Below are positions 1 through 13,594 of a stretch of DNA of 64,000 nucleotides, in pieces. The notes under the pieces are model-generated. The model had not been told where the DNA came from. It ran no database searches and saw only the letters and a list, made by a program, of their open reading frames with translations. Location: positions 45,773,695 through 45,837,694 of the forward strand of contig CM049316.1 of the NCBI GenBank assembly GCA_026874595.1, read 5' to 3'. Made by a program: the position numbers and the translations under genes. Numbering within the stretch: the stretch's first letter is position 1; the number at the start of each line of letters is the position of its first letter. Source of the DNA: Sipunculus nudus. Lineage: Eukaryota > Annelida > Sipuncula > Golfingiida > Sipunculidae.

Positions 1-846
1 AATCAGTTTTCGAAAAACAGCAACAAAGGCTGATTGAATCCGCACAAGATCACGTTTATGTTTGTAATAATCGTAATAGCGGGATCAGTTTACAAAACGC
101 GTGTGGAATGCTAGAACGAACAAATGTTAAATGGAAGCGAGGCATTTAGAGCATTTATTTATGAGCTGATGCATATTTATTTCAGAGATGCTGAGGCATC
201 TACTGTTATTTCATCCTAGCCCTTCAGAGAGACCGTCATGGAAAGGAGTCTATTTATAGTATATTTTAAATCAATAGTTAAAATATGAGTAATATTGTTA
301 CATTAATTTCATTTCATTAATTAACCGAAAAATGGTCTCACTGTGGTAAATGGATAAATTCATAAAAAGATTGGGGCATGGTGGAATGATTCCTTCGGAG
401 GCAAATCAGTTACCATAGCATAGCTAATGGAAAGATATGACTTTGGTTATCGAAAAAAAAATGCGATTGGCTTTATATTCGAGGGGGTTTCAGAATCGTA
501 GCAAAAAGGGAATCCATATTGAAACAGAAACCTTCGTTAAAAGATACCCCTTCAACATACATGAACTGTCATATCATAAGTATATATATTCGCTGGTATC
601 TCATGTACGCTATATCCATGTTTATTGCGTCCAAAGTCGGGAATCAAATTGAAAGTTCAGTAATGAATAGTAACATATCTTATAGATTACATGCAATCTA
701 AATATTTGTAAAAATATCATTTTGAAGAAGAATTCCCATGCGTTTGATCAAATAAATGTTCCTATCAAATGATTTATGTACCAATAAACTTAAAGAAGGT
801 TCCTGCATGGTTAGCTCACCCATACTGCATACTCGAGAAAGAGCTT

Positions 847-863
847 GGGGGGGGGGGGGGGGG
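847..863. repeat. Homopolymer G run
   Basis: About 17 consecutive G. It produces a Pro run in a minus-strand frame (698-1069) that has no other protein-like character. Confidence 0.9.
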
Positions 864-3199
864 TCGAAATAATTGAGCCTCGCGAATATAAAGCCACCTA
901 AAGTACCTTCAGGGTCAGTTAATGTAGTGACGATGAGTTGAAAAGATGTGTCGTCAAGCGATGTGCTGTCTATGGCTGTACTGATACCTTTGTATCTCAG
1001 ACGAAGGTATGGGGTAAAAAACCGGAAGTGACGCAATATCCGGTTCCTCGTGTGGCATGACAAAGACATCTGTGAAAAATTGCATTAATAAAAAACTAAA
1101 GAACCTCTCATACTTTTACATATATTTTGACGTATCTATAAGGAACTTTTAAGATCTGCAATTTGGTTTTGTTAAAAATCCACCGGGTGCATTTAAATAT
1201 TCAAAAGCGATTACATATTATCAGCTTCAAATATGAATGCGAATGCGATAAAATACATTTAAAACGCGATTATATTCGAATTTTATGTGATGCATAGTAG
1301 GTTTTATGCCACTGCTATCAATACATGCACATGTATACTGTAGTGTATAACGCCTGGGTCTGCTGAAGACCTTACATTCTTTGTAGAATATATTTTTCAC
1401 AATTATCATGACTCTTATTATTACAAGAAAACACATTCAAATTGGCGTTTGTATTTGAAAATCAAATGGTTTCATAATACAGTGTCAACGCAAATGATCA
1501 GAGACTTTTAGCTACATTTAAAGGAAAAGGCATACTATATTTACGAATAATTTCCGCACACACTGCGTTGCCATCAAGTTTAAAACTTGCCTCACGTTGC
1601 CAGGATCTCACTCTGTAGACAAGAATGTCTATTGATATTGTACAGTTGGGGATATAAATACTGGACACGTGAAGTTCAAGGAATGTCCTCCTGGGTGTAC
1701 CACGTGATGAGGCTAGTGTGACGTCACAACGGCGACTATCCCAACTACCATGGTACACCACAGCGCCATCCACACGCAAAACGTACCCGCAATACTTTCC
1801 AGGTAGCGCAACTGTCCAAACAATAATAAAAACAACAACTCAATCTATATTATTTTAAACAACCAATCGAGTCTTTGGAAAAACGATCTGACTGGCACCA
1901 GAGGGACCGGCTGAGACTCCCATCAAGAGCTTGACCCATAACAATGTTAGTCCGTACAATTAGCCACTTTTTAGTATATTAATTTTAAATCACCTAAGTC
2001 GCCAAAAGATCTTTAAAAATATAGAAAAAAAGGTTTTATTAAGCTAAATCTTGCCATATTGCCAGTCACTGAACTAAACTCACTTAATAATAACATAAAC
2101 ATAAAATGCAAGACTAAGGCCGGACATCGGCTACCTAATCTATTACATACTATGGACAAAGGCACTTGTCCGGCTGTCATAGGGTCGTCCGAACAGGACA
2201 GTGGCAAGTCCCGTCACTAGGCCCATTATTGGACAATTGGCTCAATTGGTTCTCCTTGGTTGTCATGGGGGATGAATGGTGAGTACACCATAGTGATAGA
2301 GGGGTAGCTGGTTTTTAGTGACTATTCCTTACACGTAAGCCAGTATATAACCCATTTCTATTCCAAAGGTTGAAGGAAACTATTCAGGGGATCGACTGAG
2401 TGGAAGGCAATGGCTTACCTACCTTAAAATTGCTAAATACACATCTAAAATATGACAAAACACTATATTTTTTGTGTGATACGTTGAGTTAAACAAATTC
2501 GGTTATTTCGTCTGATGACTTTAGTCAATGCAAGACAGATATGTGACGTCATAATATCGAGGGCGTGTCTGTGCAGCTGTGTCGAAAAGAAGTCATTACC
2601 AATCCATCGTTATTAACAATAAATCCAAAAAGCAAATATTTTATATACTACCCATTATAAAACGCAAAAGTGGCGACGTATATGCATGTAAAAATATGGC
2701 TAAGAGTTATATGTAAAAAATATTTTCTTAAAGAAATGTCGCACAAAAAAAATTGAAGTCCAGGGACAGGTAAGACAGACATATGCCCGTTGAAACTACC
2801 AATTATTATATAAGCTACACATATGTATTCGACACCAAGTATGTATTTTCCATCGAGTGTTTGGCACAAAGTAATAAATCAACCTCAATGCCTACACCTG
2901 AACTATTATTTTGTTCCGAGAAAGCTGGTAATTTTGAATTCTTTTGCGCGTTATATGGCAGCTTCTAAATTGACCACAGATGTAAGGACCTATTTCAAGC
3001 ATTAATTGTATCAGGAACTCAGCTACCATTTACAATCCACTCACACATTAACAAGAAAGGCTAACACTGCAAATATTTATTAAATTTGAACTATCATTCA
3101 CCTGCTGTAACCAATATGAATACCCCCGAATATGTTATGGATGACAGCAGTATTCTTTGTGACAACATTTGCAGATACCACAAAATGGACTGGGCTCTT

Positions 3200-4520
3200 G
3201 GGCCATGATGCTCAGCTGAATTTGACATACAGGTGATGCATGCATTGATTATTGGTGTTATGATCTAGGGAAAAATATATGATAATGAACCTTGAAAAAT
3301 GGACTGAATGACTTCCAGTGTGCTCAAAATCATGTTTTTTTGTCCATAGTCCTTAGAAAATAGGTTACAGGGACCTTATTTAGGGTTTCGAAGACTTTAC
3401 CAGGAACTCATTTAATGCTAGCCTTTGCTAGGTTAAATGTTTGTAGGTCCAACTGTAACCGATCCTGTAAATCTGTCTTAAAGGGTGCTTAAATCATGTT
3501 CTTTCATATATCTTGCAGAATATAGGCCACAGTGACCTTATTTAAGATGTCCAAGGAGACATTATATTGTCCTCCCTTTACATTAAGAGAGGCATTTTCA
3601 GATCCATCAGTTAAGATTAGTGCCCTGTCTGATTTTGTGGGTGCTCAAAATTAGGTTTTCCGCTCGATGCTCCCAAAGTATAGCTCATCATGACCTAATC
3701 TAAGGTGTTGAAAATGATTTGCCAAGGACCTCCTTGAATTTTAAGTTAGAAGGTTTTAGTTCCTACCATATTGATTTTTTTCCTATGGCTCACACAGTGA
3801 CCCATACCAGGATTCAAAGGAGACTAGCCAAGGACGGTTTGGTGTCCTATTTGACTGTCTGGGTGCCAAAACTCATGCTTTGTGCCAGTAGCTTGCAGAA
3901 TATTGGTCACCATGACCTTCTTTCTGATTTCCATAGAGATTTGCCTAAGACTTCCCTGGAGGTTAAGTTAGAAAATTCTAGCGATAGCAGATACAAGTTG
4001 TGTCTATCTGACTTTCAGGGTGCACAAAATAATGTATTTGACAAGTTGTTTGCAAAATATAGCTTATCATGACCTAATTTCAGGTTTCTAACGATATTTG
4101 CTTACGACTTCCCTGGATGTACAATCAAAAGTTTCTAGTCCAATATGTTACGTTTTGAGCCCTATTAACGGCCGGACTGCTTCATTTGAATGTTTCAAAT
4201 ATAGAGAAAAAATGCGTAAAAATTAGCAAAAAAAAAATAAATAACGTTGGCGCCACCAGAATCCTCCACCAAAAATATGCCTGGTAAGAATCACGGCAGT
4301 CAATGCGTTAGTTATTCAGATAAATGCAGCTTTTGTGTTAAATTTTAAAAAATCTGGGGTGCAATTACTTAGAGAATATAGGTCAGAGTGATCTAATTTC
4401 AGTTTTCCGGGAAGATTTTTTATGTATCTCCATGGATTGACAGTAAGAAGTGTCTAGGTGCAGCGATTTGAGCTCTGTTCACGGACCACCGGACAGACTT
4501 CCGGCTTAAGAGTGATCGCT
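3200..4520 (+). repeat. Repeat family A, copy 1 (~160-bp internal periodicity)
   Basis: The segment is built of diverged units of about 160 bp, recognisable by the anchor (G)xCAxxxTGACCTxATTT. Anchors are seen near 3363, 3525, 3683, 3905, 4061 and 4380. Units also share a phrase of the type AAGGAGATTTGCCxAGGACxTCC and a closing GGGTGCTCAAAAT. The last part (4060-4480) matches 10445-10840 closely, including a GGCGCCACCAG string. The reading frame at 3719-4072 is a by-product of this repeat. Class unknown; probably a non-autonomous transposon with internal tandem units. Confidence 0.7.
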
Positions 4521-5002
4521 ATTGCTCAGATATCTGAAAAATGAATGATATAGGCCATCCCACTCTCCCTGTCTACCTGTTTTTTCGTGATTAACTTTTT
4601 CCTGAGCAATTCAACTCCCAAGTTTTTTTAAGATTCCTAAGAGAAAGTTTGACGTCATAAAAAGACGTCTGTTGTGTTAAGGAGTTGGTGTGCGTGGTCT
4701 GTCTGACGTCACGATAACGACACTCCAAAACATGAACGGGAGAAATAATCCAAACAGAAGAGATTGCCAAGTGAAACACCTTCCGCTTTCCACTTAGCTG
4801 TTTTATATATAGTAACGCATCCCCCTACCCCTCGCCTGAAGCTTACTGGTCTTGCATATATATAGTTAAAACAAAATACCGAACAATATCAGGTTGACAG
4901 GGGTATCACCACGCGAGGAGCGATGGCTATCAAGAAGTGAATTACTTAGAATCTCATATCGATTCAGAACAATGCTACTTGTGTGTATCATTGTCTCCTA
5001 TT

Positions 5003-5005
<3 letters not shown>

Positions 5006-5064
<59 letters not shown>
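5006..5064. repeat. (TA)n microsatellite
   Basis: About 29 AT units, directly upstream of the foldback element. Reading frames across it are IYIY artefacts. Confidence 0.97.
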
Positions 5065-5067
<3 letters not shown>

Positions 5068-5116
5068 TTATTAAAATAATATAATACAATAATAATAATA
5101 ATAATAATGTTTATCA

Positions 5117-5516
5117 TGCTATTAACAAAAGTATGATATGGTATTGTGACAGTTGGTGGACGACCGTGAAAGCTGATGGTCTTCAAACTAAATACACATG
5201 ATATTACATAGAGATGAAGTAATAATGGTATATATATATATAGTTACATATATACATATATATATATCTATACAAATATTATTATATTATTATAATAATA
5301 ATATAATATCATATAATAATATATTGATGATAATAATATTAATTATAACAATTATAATAATTATAATAAGAAGAAGTCAGAGTGATAGTTGAAAGTGACA
5401 CAAAGATACCATTGTTACCTCATCTCTATGTATCGTTACGTGTATCTAGTTTGAAGACCATCAGCTTTTGCGGTCGTATATTAAATGTCACAATACCATA
5501 TCATACTATTTGTTAT
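5117..5516. mobile_element. Foldback/MITE-like element with ~110-bp inverted arms
   Basis: The left arm (about 5119-5230) and right arm (about 5404-5514) are near-complete reverse complements. Shared blocks include AGTATGATATGGTATTGTGAC, AGCTGATGGTCTTCAAACTA and CATAGAGATGA. The ~170-bp centre is almost pure A/T with many AAT runs. The element directly follows a TA tract (5006-5064). No transposase. A transcript of this segment would form a long hairpin. Confidence 0.75.
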
Positions 5517-6290
5517 TTTAAGTTCATTATATATGGAATTCATACACTAAGAGGAATTAATTTGTGAAATTGCCTCATTTATCTGCTATGCCCGTTAGAA
5601 AAACAAAGATAAGCTACACTGCATTAAAAATACCCCCCCCCCCCCCAAAAAAAAATAAAGTATACAAAGTTTAGATTCACCAGAATCGATCGACCCCTTA
5701 GCATAAGAATTGTTAACTTTAACTAAAACTTACCCATCATATTTTCCCTCGAAGAAACTTGCGTAACGGATGTAACCAGCACCATGATGACCCCTGTGAC
5801 TTGCGTCATTCCGGTTGAAGAATATGACATCAGCAGTATGACGTAAGCACAGGCAATCTCCCTAGAAACTATGACTTCGGAGATCTGAAATAGAATATGG
5901 CGGATTACCTGTAAATGTAATATGAAGAAATAGCAAATCTTCACGTCCCCCCTTCATAAGAATGAATAAAATAAGGTCCTAAATTTACATGTTATTTATT
6001 CTGTCACGCTTTCACGCTTTTTCTGGTGTTTTGGACAGACATATATGATACGTCAGCGTTCTATCGAGAAGGCTTAGTTTGCTGTAGAGCCTATAGTGAC
6101 AAGTATTGTTGTTCATTCAGTTTTAAAATTTGAAATCAAGAGATAAAGTAAGACTGGTAAAAATGAGGGTAATTCCAACGACGATGTGTTTTTGTTTTAT
6201 TTACATTGTCTCTTTATAACTACACGCTGATTTAAATTGCCTTTTTCAAGGAGATATTTATATATGACGTCTTATTACCCAAGAAAATCA

Positions 6291-6690
6291 CTTGAATATT
6301 TCATATAAACAGGCAAGAAAACGCTAATTCCCACGCACACCCCCTGTACGTTTTCCTTATATTAATGTTTATTACATGTGGGGGTCAAATAATCCAGACA
6401 TTCAACAACGACATCTGACTGCGAGTCAGATGAATAACAGTTTAGCAAAGGGCATTTTGAAAATATTGGTCAACTAATGACCTTGCAAGTATGCAACCAA
6501 TCAGTGATCACCTCAACCTGTACCATGTTTACTAACAGCTTGTTGACATACAAGGTCATACATCAGACATTATAAGAACATTTATTAACAGGAATTATCT
6601 AAAATCCATTAAAAGATACGAAGAGTCAGCCAGAAATCACAGTTTCTTCAGACAATGCATGTGAATAGCTATCTTTAATCCATTTTGTTT
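6291..6690 (+). repeat. Dispersed repeat family C, copy 1
   Basis: About 400 bp shared with 22848-23276 and 29421-29845. Common landmarks in the same order: an ACATGTGGGGGTC-type string, ACATTCAACAACGACATCTG, AGTCAGATGAA, a GTGTTTACTAxCAGCTTG block, CATTATAAGAA and GCCAGAAATCACA. No coding capacity and no obvious TIR. Confidence 0.7.
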
Positions 6691-7510
6691 CTGTCTCTTA
6701 TGTGTTTTGTAAGGGATCTTAAAAACAGGATGGTAAAAGTTTGATTATTAAGAAAATGCGACCAACTATTTGACCAAAACCATCAGTAGATGCCATGTTA
6801 GCACGCGAAGGAAAATATGATGAACCATGCACTGGACACCGATATCTCAATGAACAGCATCTATTTGCACTAATCATCCAGGCACCTGATGGTCGTTCTA
6901 ATTATCACTGATAATGACATGACAGGCACATCATAACAGAGAATCGAAGAATATTGAACTCAGCTAAGGTGGAACAGTGGGTACCAAGTTTAGTTGTACA
7001 TAACGCCACGTGAAGGGCAATATGTAACAACCCACCAATCATTACACAAGTATCTGTACATGCTTTAAAATCCAGGCTCGTGACTGTTATATACAGATAT
7101 ATGGAAAAGCCATATATAAAATTTATAATGAAAAATTTAAAACATCTCAAGCAGGTGCCGGGTTTTTATTCACTCCCTCATACTGAAATGGAATTTCAAA
7201 GCCGTTTGCATGGATATCCGGGTCCCATATGTGATCATTTCGAGGAACATCTAGATATACTGTTTGAAGTTAACATAATACAGCGCATTATGGGTGTTTG
7301 CCTAAATGTACATTCCGTCTTCGTCATGAGAGGAATAAAATATAAATTTTCTATACATTATGGATGACTTTCCGTCAGTTATGGATTAATTATAGGATTT
7401 AAATATACGTTTACTCTGACGGAGTAAATCTGACATACTGTAAGGTATCATCAATATTAACACAGTCTTAAAACGGGATTCATGTGTATTACTGTGCAAT
7501 ATACTGAGGA

Positions 7511-7514
<4 letters not shown>

Positions 7515-7592
<78 letters not shown>
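7515..7592. repeat. (TA)n microsatellite
   Basis: About 39 units with one C interruption at 7569. Confidence 0.97.
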
Positions 7593-8813
7593 ATATGTAA
7601 CTTTAAACAGTAGTAAAAATGCAAAATTATTCTTGATCATCATGATGCAAGGGAATATTTCCTCTAAGCCAAATCTAATTAATTTGCATGTTGGCTTATA
7701 AATAATAGTTTTAGTGACAAAACTGCAATTTTTTTTATATAAATGTGTGCATGTGTGTGTGCCCTCAACCCAAGCCATTCCTTGTTTCCTGCAGTTCGTG
7801 TTCATGCATTACGTATTGCAGCGCATCAATATTGTATTATTATTGTATATCATGGTAGCCATATATTACTAAGAATAAATGAAAAAGAAATCACGTGCAC
7901 TTCAATGAATTTTATCGTCCACATTATTATGATGTGCATAAGTTTGCACAGTGTGCTTAAGGACGGTGTAACAGAAAAAAAGCAGCGACGTCAGCGTGTA
8001 TTGAGTGAAAGTGGACAAACCTGTTGACGGCCTCAGTCAGAGCTGACTTTAACAACCACGCCCTGTCCGTCAGAGTACAGAACTGCAGTCAATGTACACA
8101 TAACAGCATACCAGTCTAGCCTAATAACAGCATGTGCTGCTCACTTTGTTCCATATATGATGACGTATGCACGTTTCAGTGCCGCGGGCACCGCCTTATA
8201 TACAGTGAGATATGTTATACCTATGCAGCTTTCCGCAAATTATGTTTTGAATGAAGATTTCACTTCTATTTGACCTTTTGCCCGGCGTGCTTTAAAATCA
8301 GAAGTATTACGTCTTTGTTTTGCCATATGTAACATAAATGCTTTGAATTTACAACCCTTATTAGCAGACTCGGGTGATGTTTTATATTCTTCTTGTATTT
8401 GAAAAAAGATAAGTATTTTGAAGTTATATACATACTGTGTTATTGTAAAAGTATTCAGCTGTCTCTAATATAATAAATAATGCAATTAACTTTGCATCTG
8501 ACCGAAACACAATACAACAAGAACAAATTTCGGCCACACAAGTCCCCACTTAAATAGTGCCCATAGTTGATTTCTAACGAGTGCAATATATCGATAGTGC
8601 ATATTTTATTTCACAGGAATCCATCTGATGAAATTCAGGAAGACTTCTGAAATTTTTCAGGATATAAATAAACTCATTTCGTGCTTTGCCCTTTCGCCCA
8701 GTGATAAGTGTGTTGGGCCCCCTGATAGCTGCACGAAAAAGGCTTCGGTTTTTCCATGGCGGATTTAATTCTGTTTATCCGGGGTGGAAGCACCGCGTAA
8801 TATGCATTTATAT

Positions 8814-8818
<5 letters not shown>

Positions 8819-8897
<79 letters not shown>
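8819..8897. repeat. (TA)n microsatellite with phase break
   Basis: Two AT runs separated by an AA at 8869-8870. Confidence 0.97.
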
Positions 8898-9754
8898 CTA
8901 TATTAAAAAAAATGGTTATCTGTTATCATCTTGCCAGTATAATTCTAGTTCAGATCAGACAAACCCCCTTCTTGGTTAAAATATCGGTTTCGATGTCACC
9001 ATTGGTCTTATAAAAAAAGACTCGACGTTTTCCCATCCTAATCCATAGAGTATTATCTTAACTTTATCAGGAGTCTGGCGATCGTATAGTCAAGTATTTA
9101 TTCCTTGGGTCGTCTGTTATATTGTCACTTATTTTTAGGCTTGTCAGTTTCAGCAGTCCATCCTATATAACCTCCCCATGATCAGTAGGCGGGGCTGGGT
9201 CTCGAGGGGAATTTGAGGCATATTACAGATCCAAACCAGACGGGGTTTATTATGACATTTAACCTGGTAAATAATGTCGAGGATCTTCGTCGATAGAGCT
9301 TTGAACATGTTCCGCTTCCACGATTTTTGGAAATCTCAGGCCCCTGAATCGTCGAACGTTCCTAAGATAGTCATATGTTAAACATACGACGATCAAACGG
9401 ATTATCTACTCTTTCTGCGATGTTCATGGGTTAATCCTAGGAATATAAATGTATTTTATAATTGTTTTAGGAAATCGTACGATATGACTTAAACAGCCAT
9501 TACAAACTTCTACAGCAGTCGGATAACACAAATTTTAAATTAAATTCAGAATCAAATAAAATTCCTAGCTTTACTTCTCCCAATAAATCTATGGAGTGTT
9601 TTGGTTGGCTTTGACAACAACAAATTCTAGTCCCGTTTGATCCATTATCTGGCAATGGTCTTATAGGTACTGCTTTAGTGTGACAATCTGTTAAAGAATG
9701 AATATGTAGCCGTTTATGGCCATTTATTTTTCTTCTAAGATAAAAGCAACAACA

Positions 9755-9758
<4 letters not shown>

Positions 9759-9811
<53 letters not shown>
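9759..9811. repeat. (TA)n microsatellite
   Basis: Uninterrupted, about 26 units, followed by a C run. Confidence 0.97.
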
Positions 9812-9812
<1 letters not shown>

Positions 9813-10139
9813 CCCCCCTGGAGACATTGTTATCATTTTTTATCAGAGAATATTATCTTTGCATTATTTTCAGTTGCCGTCAAACAAATTTCACCAATTC
9901 AACTGAAAAACAAAAGCTGAAACGCAAGGAATCGTTAGGAGAAACGCGTGTGTCTACACCATGATCATGCATCTGACCTGTATTTTTTTAATTAGTTGGT
10001 CATTTTCCAACTTTGGTTACATACTTTAAAACATTCAATCTCTCAAACGTGACTTTCTCAAGCATTTCTCAAGCAATTTTACAGCTTTGACTAGGGTTTG
10101 ACATCTTGCTTGTGAACATGAATGATTAAGCGTTTTATT

Positions 10140-11000
10140 AATGGTCATGAGGTCATGACGCTCAGCTGACTAGGAAGATATCCACAAAAGGAATTTTATC
10201 AACTGAGTGCCAAATTTTGTAGGTGGTATCCCTATTCAACTGAAGCAATAAAGGTTCTTTAAAATCAGCAAGAAGAAAAAATTTCATGATTTTGTATGCA
10301 GTCTGCTGAGTCAAAAATTATCATGCACATTATTGAAGGACATCCATGGATGTCAAGACAGGAGATTCTAGGTCCAATAGTAAAGTTGTGTACCCTGTCT
10401 GACTGTCTGGGTGCTTAAAATGATTTTGGTCAATAATATAGGTGACCTTGACCTAATTTCAGGTTTCCAAGGAGATTTCCTAGGACCTCCTTGGATGTAC
10501 AGTTATAGGTTTCTAGGTCTAACAGTTACGATTTTTCCCTATAAACGGATGTACTGCTTCATCTGAAGGTCTCAAAAATAGATAAAAAAATGCTTATAAA
10601 ATAAAAATACAGGTGGCGCCACCAGTTTTCAGTAATGATGAAACACTCCATGATCAATATGCTTTGAAAGAATCATGGTAATCAATGCATTAGTTATTCA
10701 GATACTGGAGCTTTTGTATCAAATGTTTAATAATTCTGTCCCATAGCTCGGAGAATATCGGTCACAGTGCCCTAATTTCAAGTTTTCAAGTAGATTTTTT
10801 TATCGACATCCATGTGTGTAACGGTTGAATATTCTAGGCTTAGGGGATACAATTTGTGCAACATCTGACTGACTGGGTGCTTAAAATCATCAAGTAGTTT
10901 TCATCCGGTAGTTTGCAAAATTTACCATGACCTAATTTCATGTTTCCAAGGAGATTGGCCCAGGACCTTCCGGGAAGTACAGTTAGAAGTTTCTACGATT
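10140..11000 (+). repeat. Repeat family A, copy 2
   Basis: Same orientation and unit architecture as the copy at 3.2-4.5 kb. Both begin near a CATGAxGCTCAGCTGA string and share TGACCTAATTTCAGGTTTC, the GGCGCCACCAG block and the TTAGTTATTCAGAT block in the same order. Anchors are seen near 10441, 10763 and 10921, spacing about 320 and 158 bp, again multiples of ~160 bp. No coding capacity. Confidence 0.7.
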
Positions 11001-12144
11001 AACAGTTGCAATCTTCATTTTTTATAGTAGGCAGTGAATAGTTATTGCCTCGTTATAAATAACATGAATTGTGGACTGGGATTTTGGCTGTATATATGGT
11101 AAACGAAAGAAATGAATATTATAATGCAGACGTACACGTAAAAGAGATCGGACGTTTGAACGAATAAAAGCAAGTTATAGACTGATGAAGCAAATGATAA
11201 CATGGAAAAGTAATTTAAGCCACCAGTTATTAAAAAACTGAATATTACCCAATAATGAGTTATTCGTTTGCCTTTTTCAACGTTGTGTAATGCATTCAGT
11301 GTATATATGTATTTGAGTCTTTATTTTATATAACTGATCATTTATTTGAGAATAAATAATGAAAGAAATGTTTACATCGTTGGGCACTTGTGCTCACTCC
11401 TCATGTTCATCCCTATATGATACCATAAAGAGATTTTTTATAAACCCAAGTCTTATTGAAATTTATAAATCGATTGATGGAAATAAATCAATGTCCAGAT
11501 CATGTAGTTATCGACAGTTGGTTGATTCTTCTGTTAGCAGCTGATTTCATGAACGGACTTAAGTGCAGAGCATGAACGAACAATCCAAAACATTTTAGAG
11601 TTTACCTGGATCACCATAATACTTTTATTCGAATGATGCTTCACTATTTTGAAAAAAGGTGAAAATATCATCTTTATTTATATTGGTATTAGCGGAACCT
11701 TTGTCAATTTTCGAAAGGGTCGAGCAGAGCGGTGATCAATATCGAGTTTGTGAACCGAGCCACACGTTTTTCTTGAATTAGTACAATCCCCGCGCTACAA
11801 ACTGTAAATTCCCAAAATAAGAATATACATAATATGAATTGTCTGACTTTAAAATCGGCATTTATGTTTGGTCTCAAGTTTGTTCATGAGTTTCTAGTTG
11901 TTAAATATGTCTCGGGAAAATATTATAAGTTGCACATCTGTTGAAACTACGACTACATGTTTTTTCAAGAGACTGAATGTGATCCTGGTTTTACCTACCT
12001 CTTCCTCTGATCCATCAATGATGAATTTGTTGAAAATCATTATTCTGAAATTTAAGAATAAATACAGGGTGATTTTTCGTTTTAAAAACGGCAAAGAATT
12101 CTGATTTTTTATAGATATACTGTGACTTAAATTCAGGAAACTGA

Positions 12145-12148
<4 letters not shown>

Positions 12149-12188
<40 letters not shown>
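12149..12188. repeat. (TA)n microsatellite
   Basis: About 20 units flanked by inverted AATTA/TAATTA strings. Confidence 0.96.
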
Positions 12189-12192
<4 letters not shown>

Positions 12193-13149
12193 TACAATAC
12201 GGAAATGTCTATAGCAAGTGCCTGCATCCTTATATATATACGATTATGCAAAGTATCCATTAGCCCCCCCCCCTCCCTCCCAACCAATTTCAAGATCCTG
12301 GATCCGCCCCGGGAGAGAGGGGGAGAGAAAGAGAGCTAAAACTCAATTTAATTTCACTCAGCTGTGCTAAAAACTAGAATCCAATAGGCTTAATAATAAC
12401 AAAATTCTCATTTTAAGGTCATCCACATTGAAAAGTGCCAAAACAAGCCAGTGCAGATAGGCCAGCGTGTTTACAGGGCAGTGCATCAATAACTGGGCTG
12501 CCCACCTGCAGGTAAGCACCCCGATATTGGATCATTACATAGACCAGGCCCTGCGGCAAACGGGCAAGATCAGGCTCAAATTTCCAGGCTAAAGGAGGTA
12601 TTACCATGATAGAAAAAACCACGGGAAATGTAACATATAAAGTGATTTTTATCAATATAAATGAAAAAGGTAAAACTAAATTTTGTATCTAAAATGCAAG
12701 TTAAAATTATTCCTGTTTCCAAATATAAACAAGAGATTGCTTGGGTATTTATAACACGAAACTCAGGTATGCCAAACTGCTAATTTTAACATTACAGTCA
12801 CGTTCCATGGAGGCAAAATGTTATAGCTTATTATACACTTTATAAACGTTCACGAACGCAATATATTTTGCCGAGGTTTTTATATAGACTTCCCTTAGGG
12901 CAGAATATAAAGTTGGGTTGTATTTAGAAAACAGCATAGAGAAGACCAAAAATATCAAGGAAGTTTCAGTTTGAGAAAGGTCCTAGCTCCGTGAAGACAA
13001 ATACATTGCTGTAGTTTGATCTATTTCTGGTGCGAGTTCACTTTCTAAAAATAGAAATAACTGATTACTGATTAATCTAGGAACCCAAAAACTGTGTTGT
13101 TATGGATACCGTTGATTTGTTGTGGAAAACTAGAAAGCGGACATATTAG

Positions 13150-13415
13150 TATCCTCGGGTAGGACATTACCATCGGCTTGGGCTGGACGCTTTCCACCGT
13201 ATTCGTGAGGCACCGTATCTCACGGGCGCTAATAGGAGTCTAGCGAGAGCTCTCCAGCCCTCCGTGCCGTCAATATTCTATCGATTGGTAGATTCGCCGC
13301 AGAATAATTATTCGGCTTAAGACAGGCCGGCAGAGACAGCCCAGGCTAGCTGCATATAGTGGGCAGGGGCGTTGCTTGTGGTGCTGTGCTTGTAGGCTGT
13401 GCTAGGGTTTACCAT
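13150..13415 (+). promoter_or_regulatory. Candidate 5' UTR and core promoter region of the VAT1-like gene
   Basis: The ~260 bp before the ATG are clearly richer in G+C and CpG than the surrounding AT-rich DNA. An inverted CCAAT box (ATTGG) lies at 13284-13288, and a 12-bp perfect palindrome GAATAATTATTC at 13302-13313. No convincing TATA box is seen, consistent with a CpG-rich TATA-less promoter. The transcription start cannot be placed from sequence alone, and an additional non-coding 5' exon is possible. Confidence 0.45.
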
Positions 13416-13594
13416 ATGGCGGAAAACGGAGCAGAAGCACCTGGCGAGGCGCCACCCGCCCCCGATGCTCCACCCCCCGGGGAAATGAGATGTATAAGCC
13501 TGATGGGGTACGGGGGAATTCGGATGGTCAAAGTCCAGCGCAAGGCGGCCGTCAAACCGAAAGATGGAGAGGTTTTGATCCGTGTCAAAGCATG
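13416..13594 (+). CDS. VAT1L: VAT1-like gene, coding exon 1 (N-terminus)
   Basis: First coding exon of a VAT-1 homolog-like protein, a zinc-free medium-chain dehydrogenase/reductase (quinone oxidoreductase type). It encodes 59 codons plus two bases of a split Cys codon. Residues 1-23 are an acidic, Pro/Ala-rich low-complexity leader; from about residue 24 (MRCISLMGYGG) the GroES-like domain begins, ending VLIRVKA. The ATG at 13416 is chosen because it is the only in-frame ATG ahead of the conserved part; the frame stays open upstream to 13359 but without an ATG. Start context is only moderate (C at -3, G at +4). The donor is GTAAGT at 13595, intron phase 2; the Cys is completed by the first base of the exon at 41321, giving the VAT1 motif KACGLNFAD. 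The family is associated with vesicle and mitochondrial membranes, but the catalytic role of VAT1L is poorly known. DNF/PPKTP and FEC residues in the next exon favour VAT1L over VAT1. Confidence 0.93.

Larger units (their letters stand above)
1..13149. other. Upstream flank without recognisable gene
   Basis: AT-rich DNA with no reading frame resembling a known protein. Besides the repeats listed separately, 1-3150 contains a G run (847-863) and two perfect CRE octamers; 4520-5000 has two more CRE octamers; 6700-7500, 7600-8800, 8900-9750 and 11050-12140 show only short frames and TA tracts. A C-rich run followed by a GGATCCGCCCC-type string (12265-12311) looks like the end of a common invertebrate repeat. 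Non-coding exons or enhancers of the VAT1-like gene could lie here but cannot be identified by eye. Confidence 0.6.

Noticed and set aside
698-1069. 123-residue minus-strand open frame with a Pro run
   Set aside because: The Pro run is the translation of the G homopolymer at 847-863; the rest has no family features.
13359-13415. N-terminal extension of VAT1-like exon 1 upstream of the ATG
   Set aside because: The frame is open but has only a GTG at its start; the first ATG is at 13416 just before the typical acidic leader.
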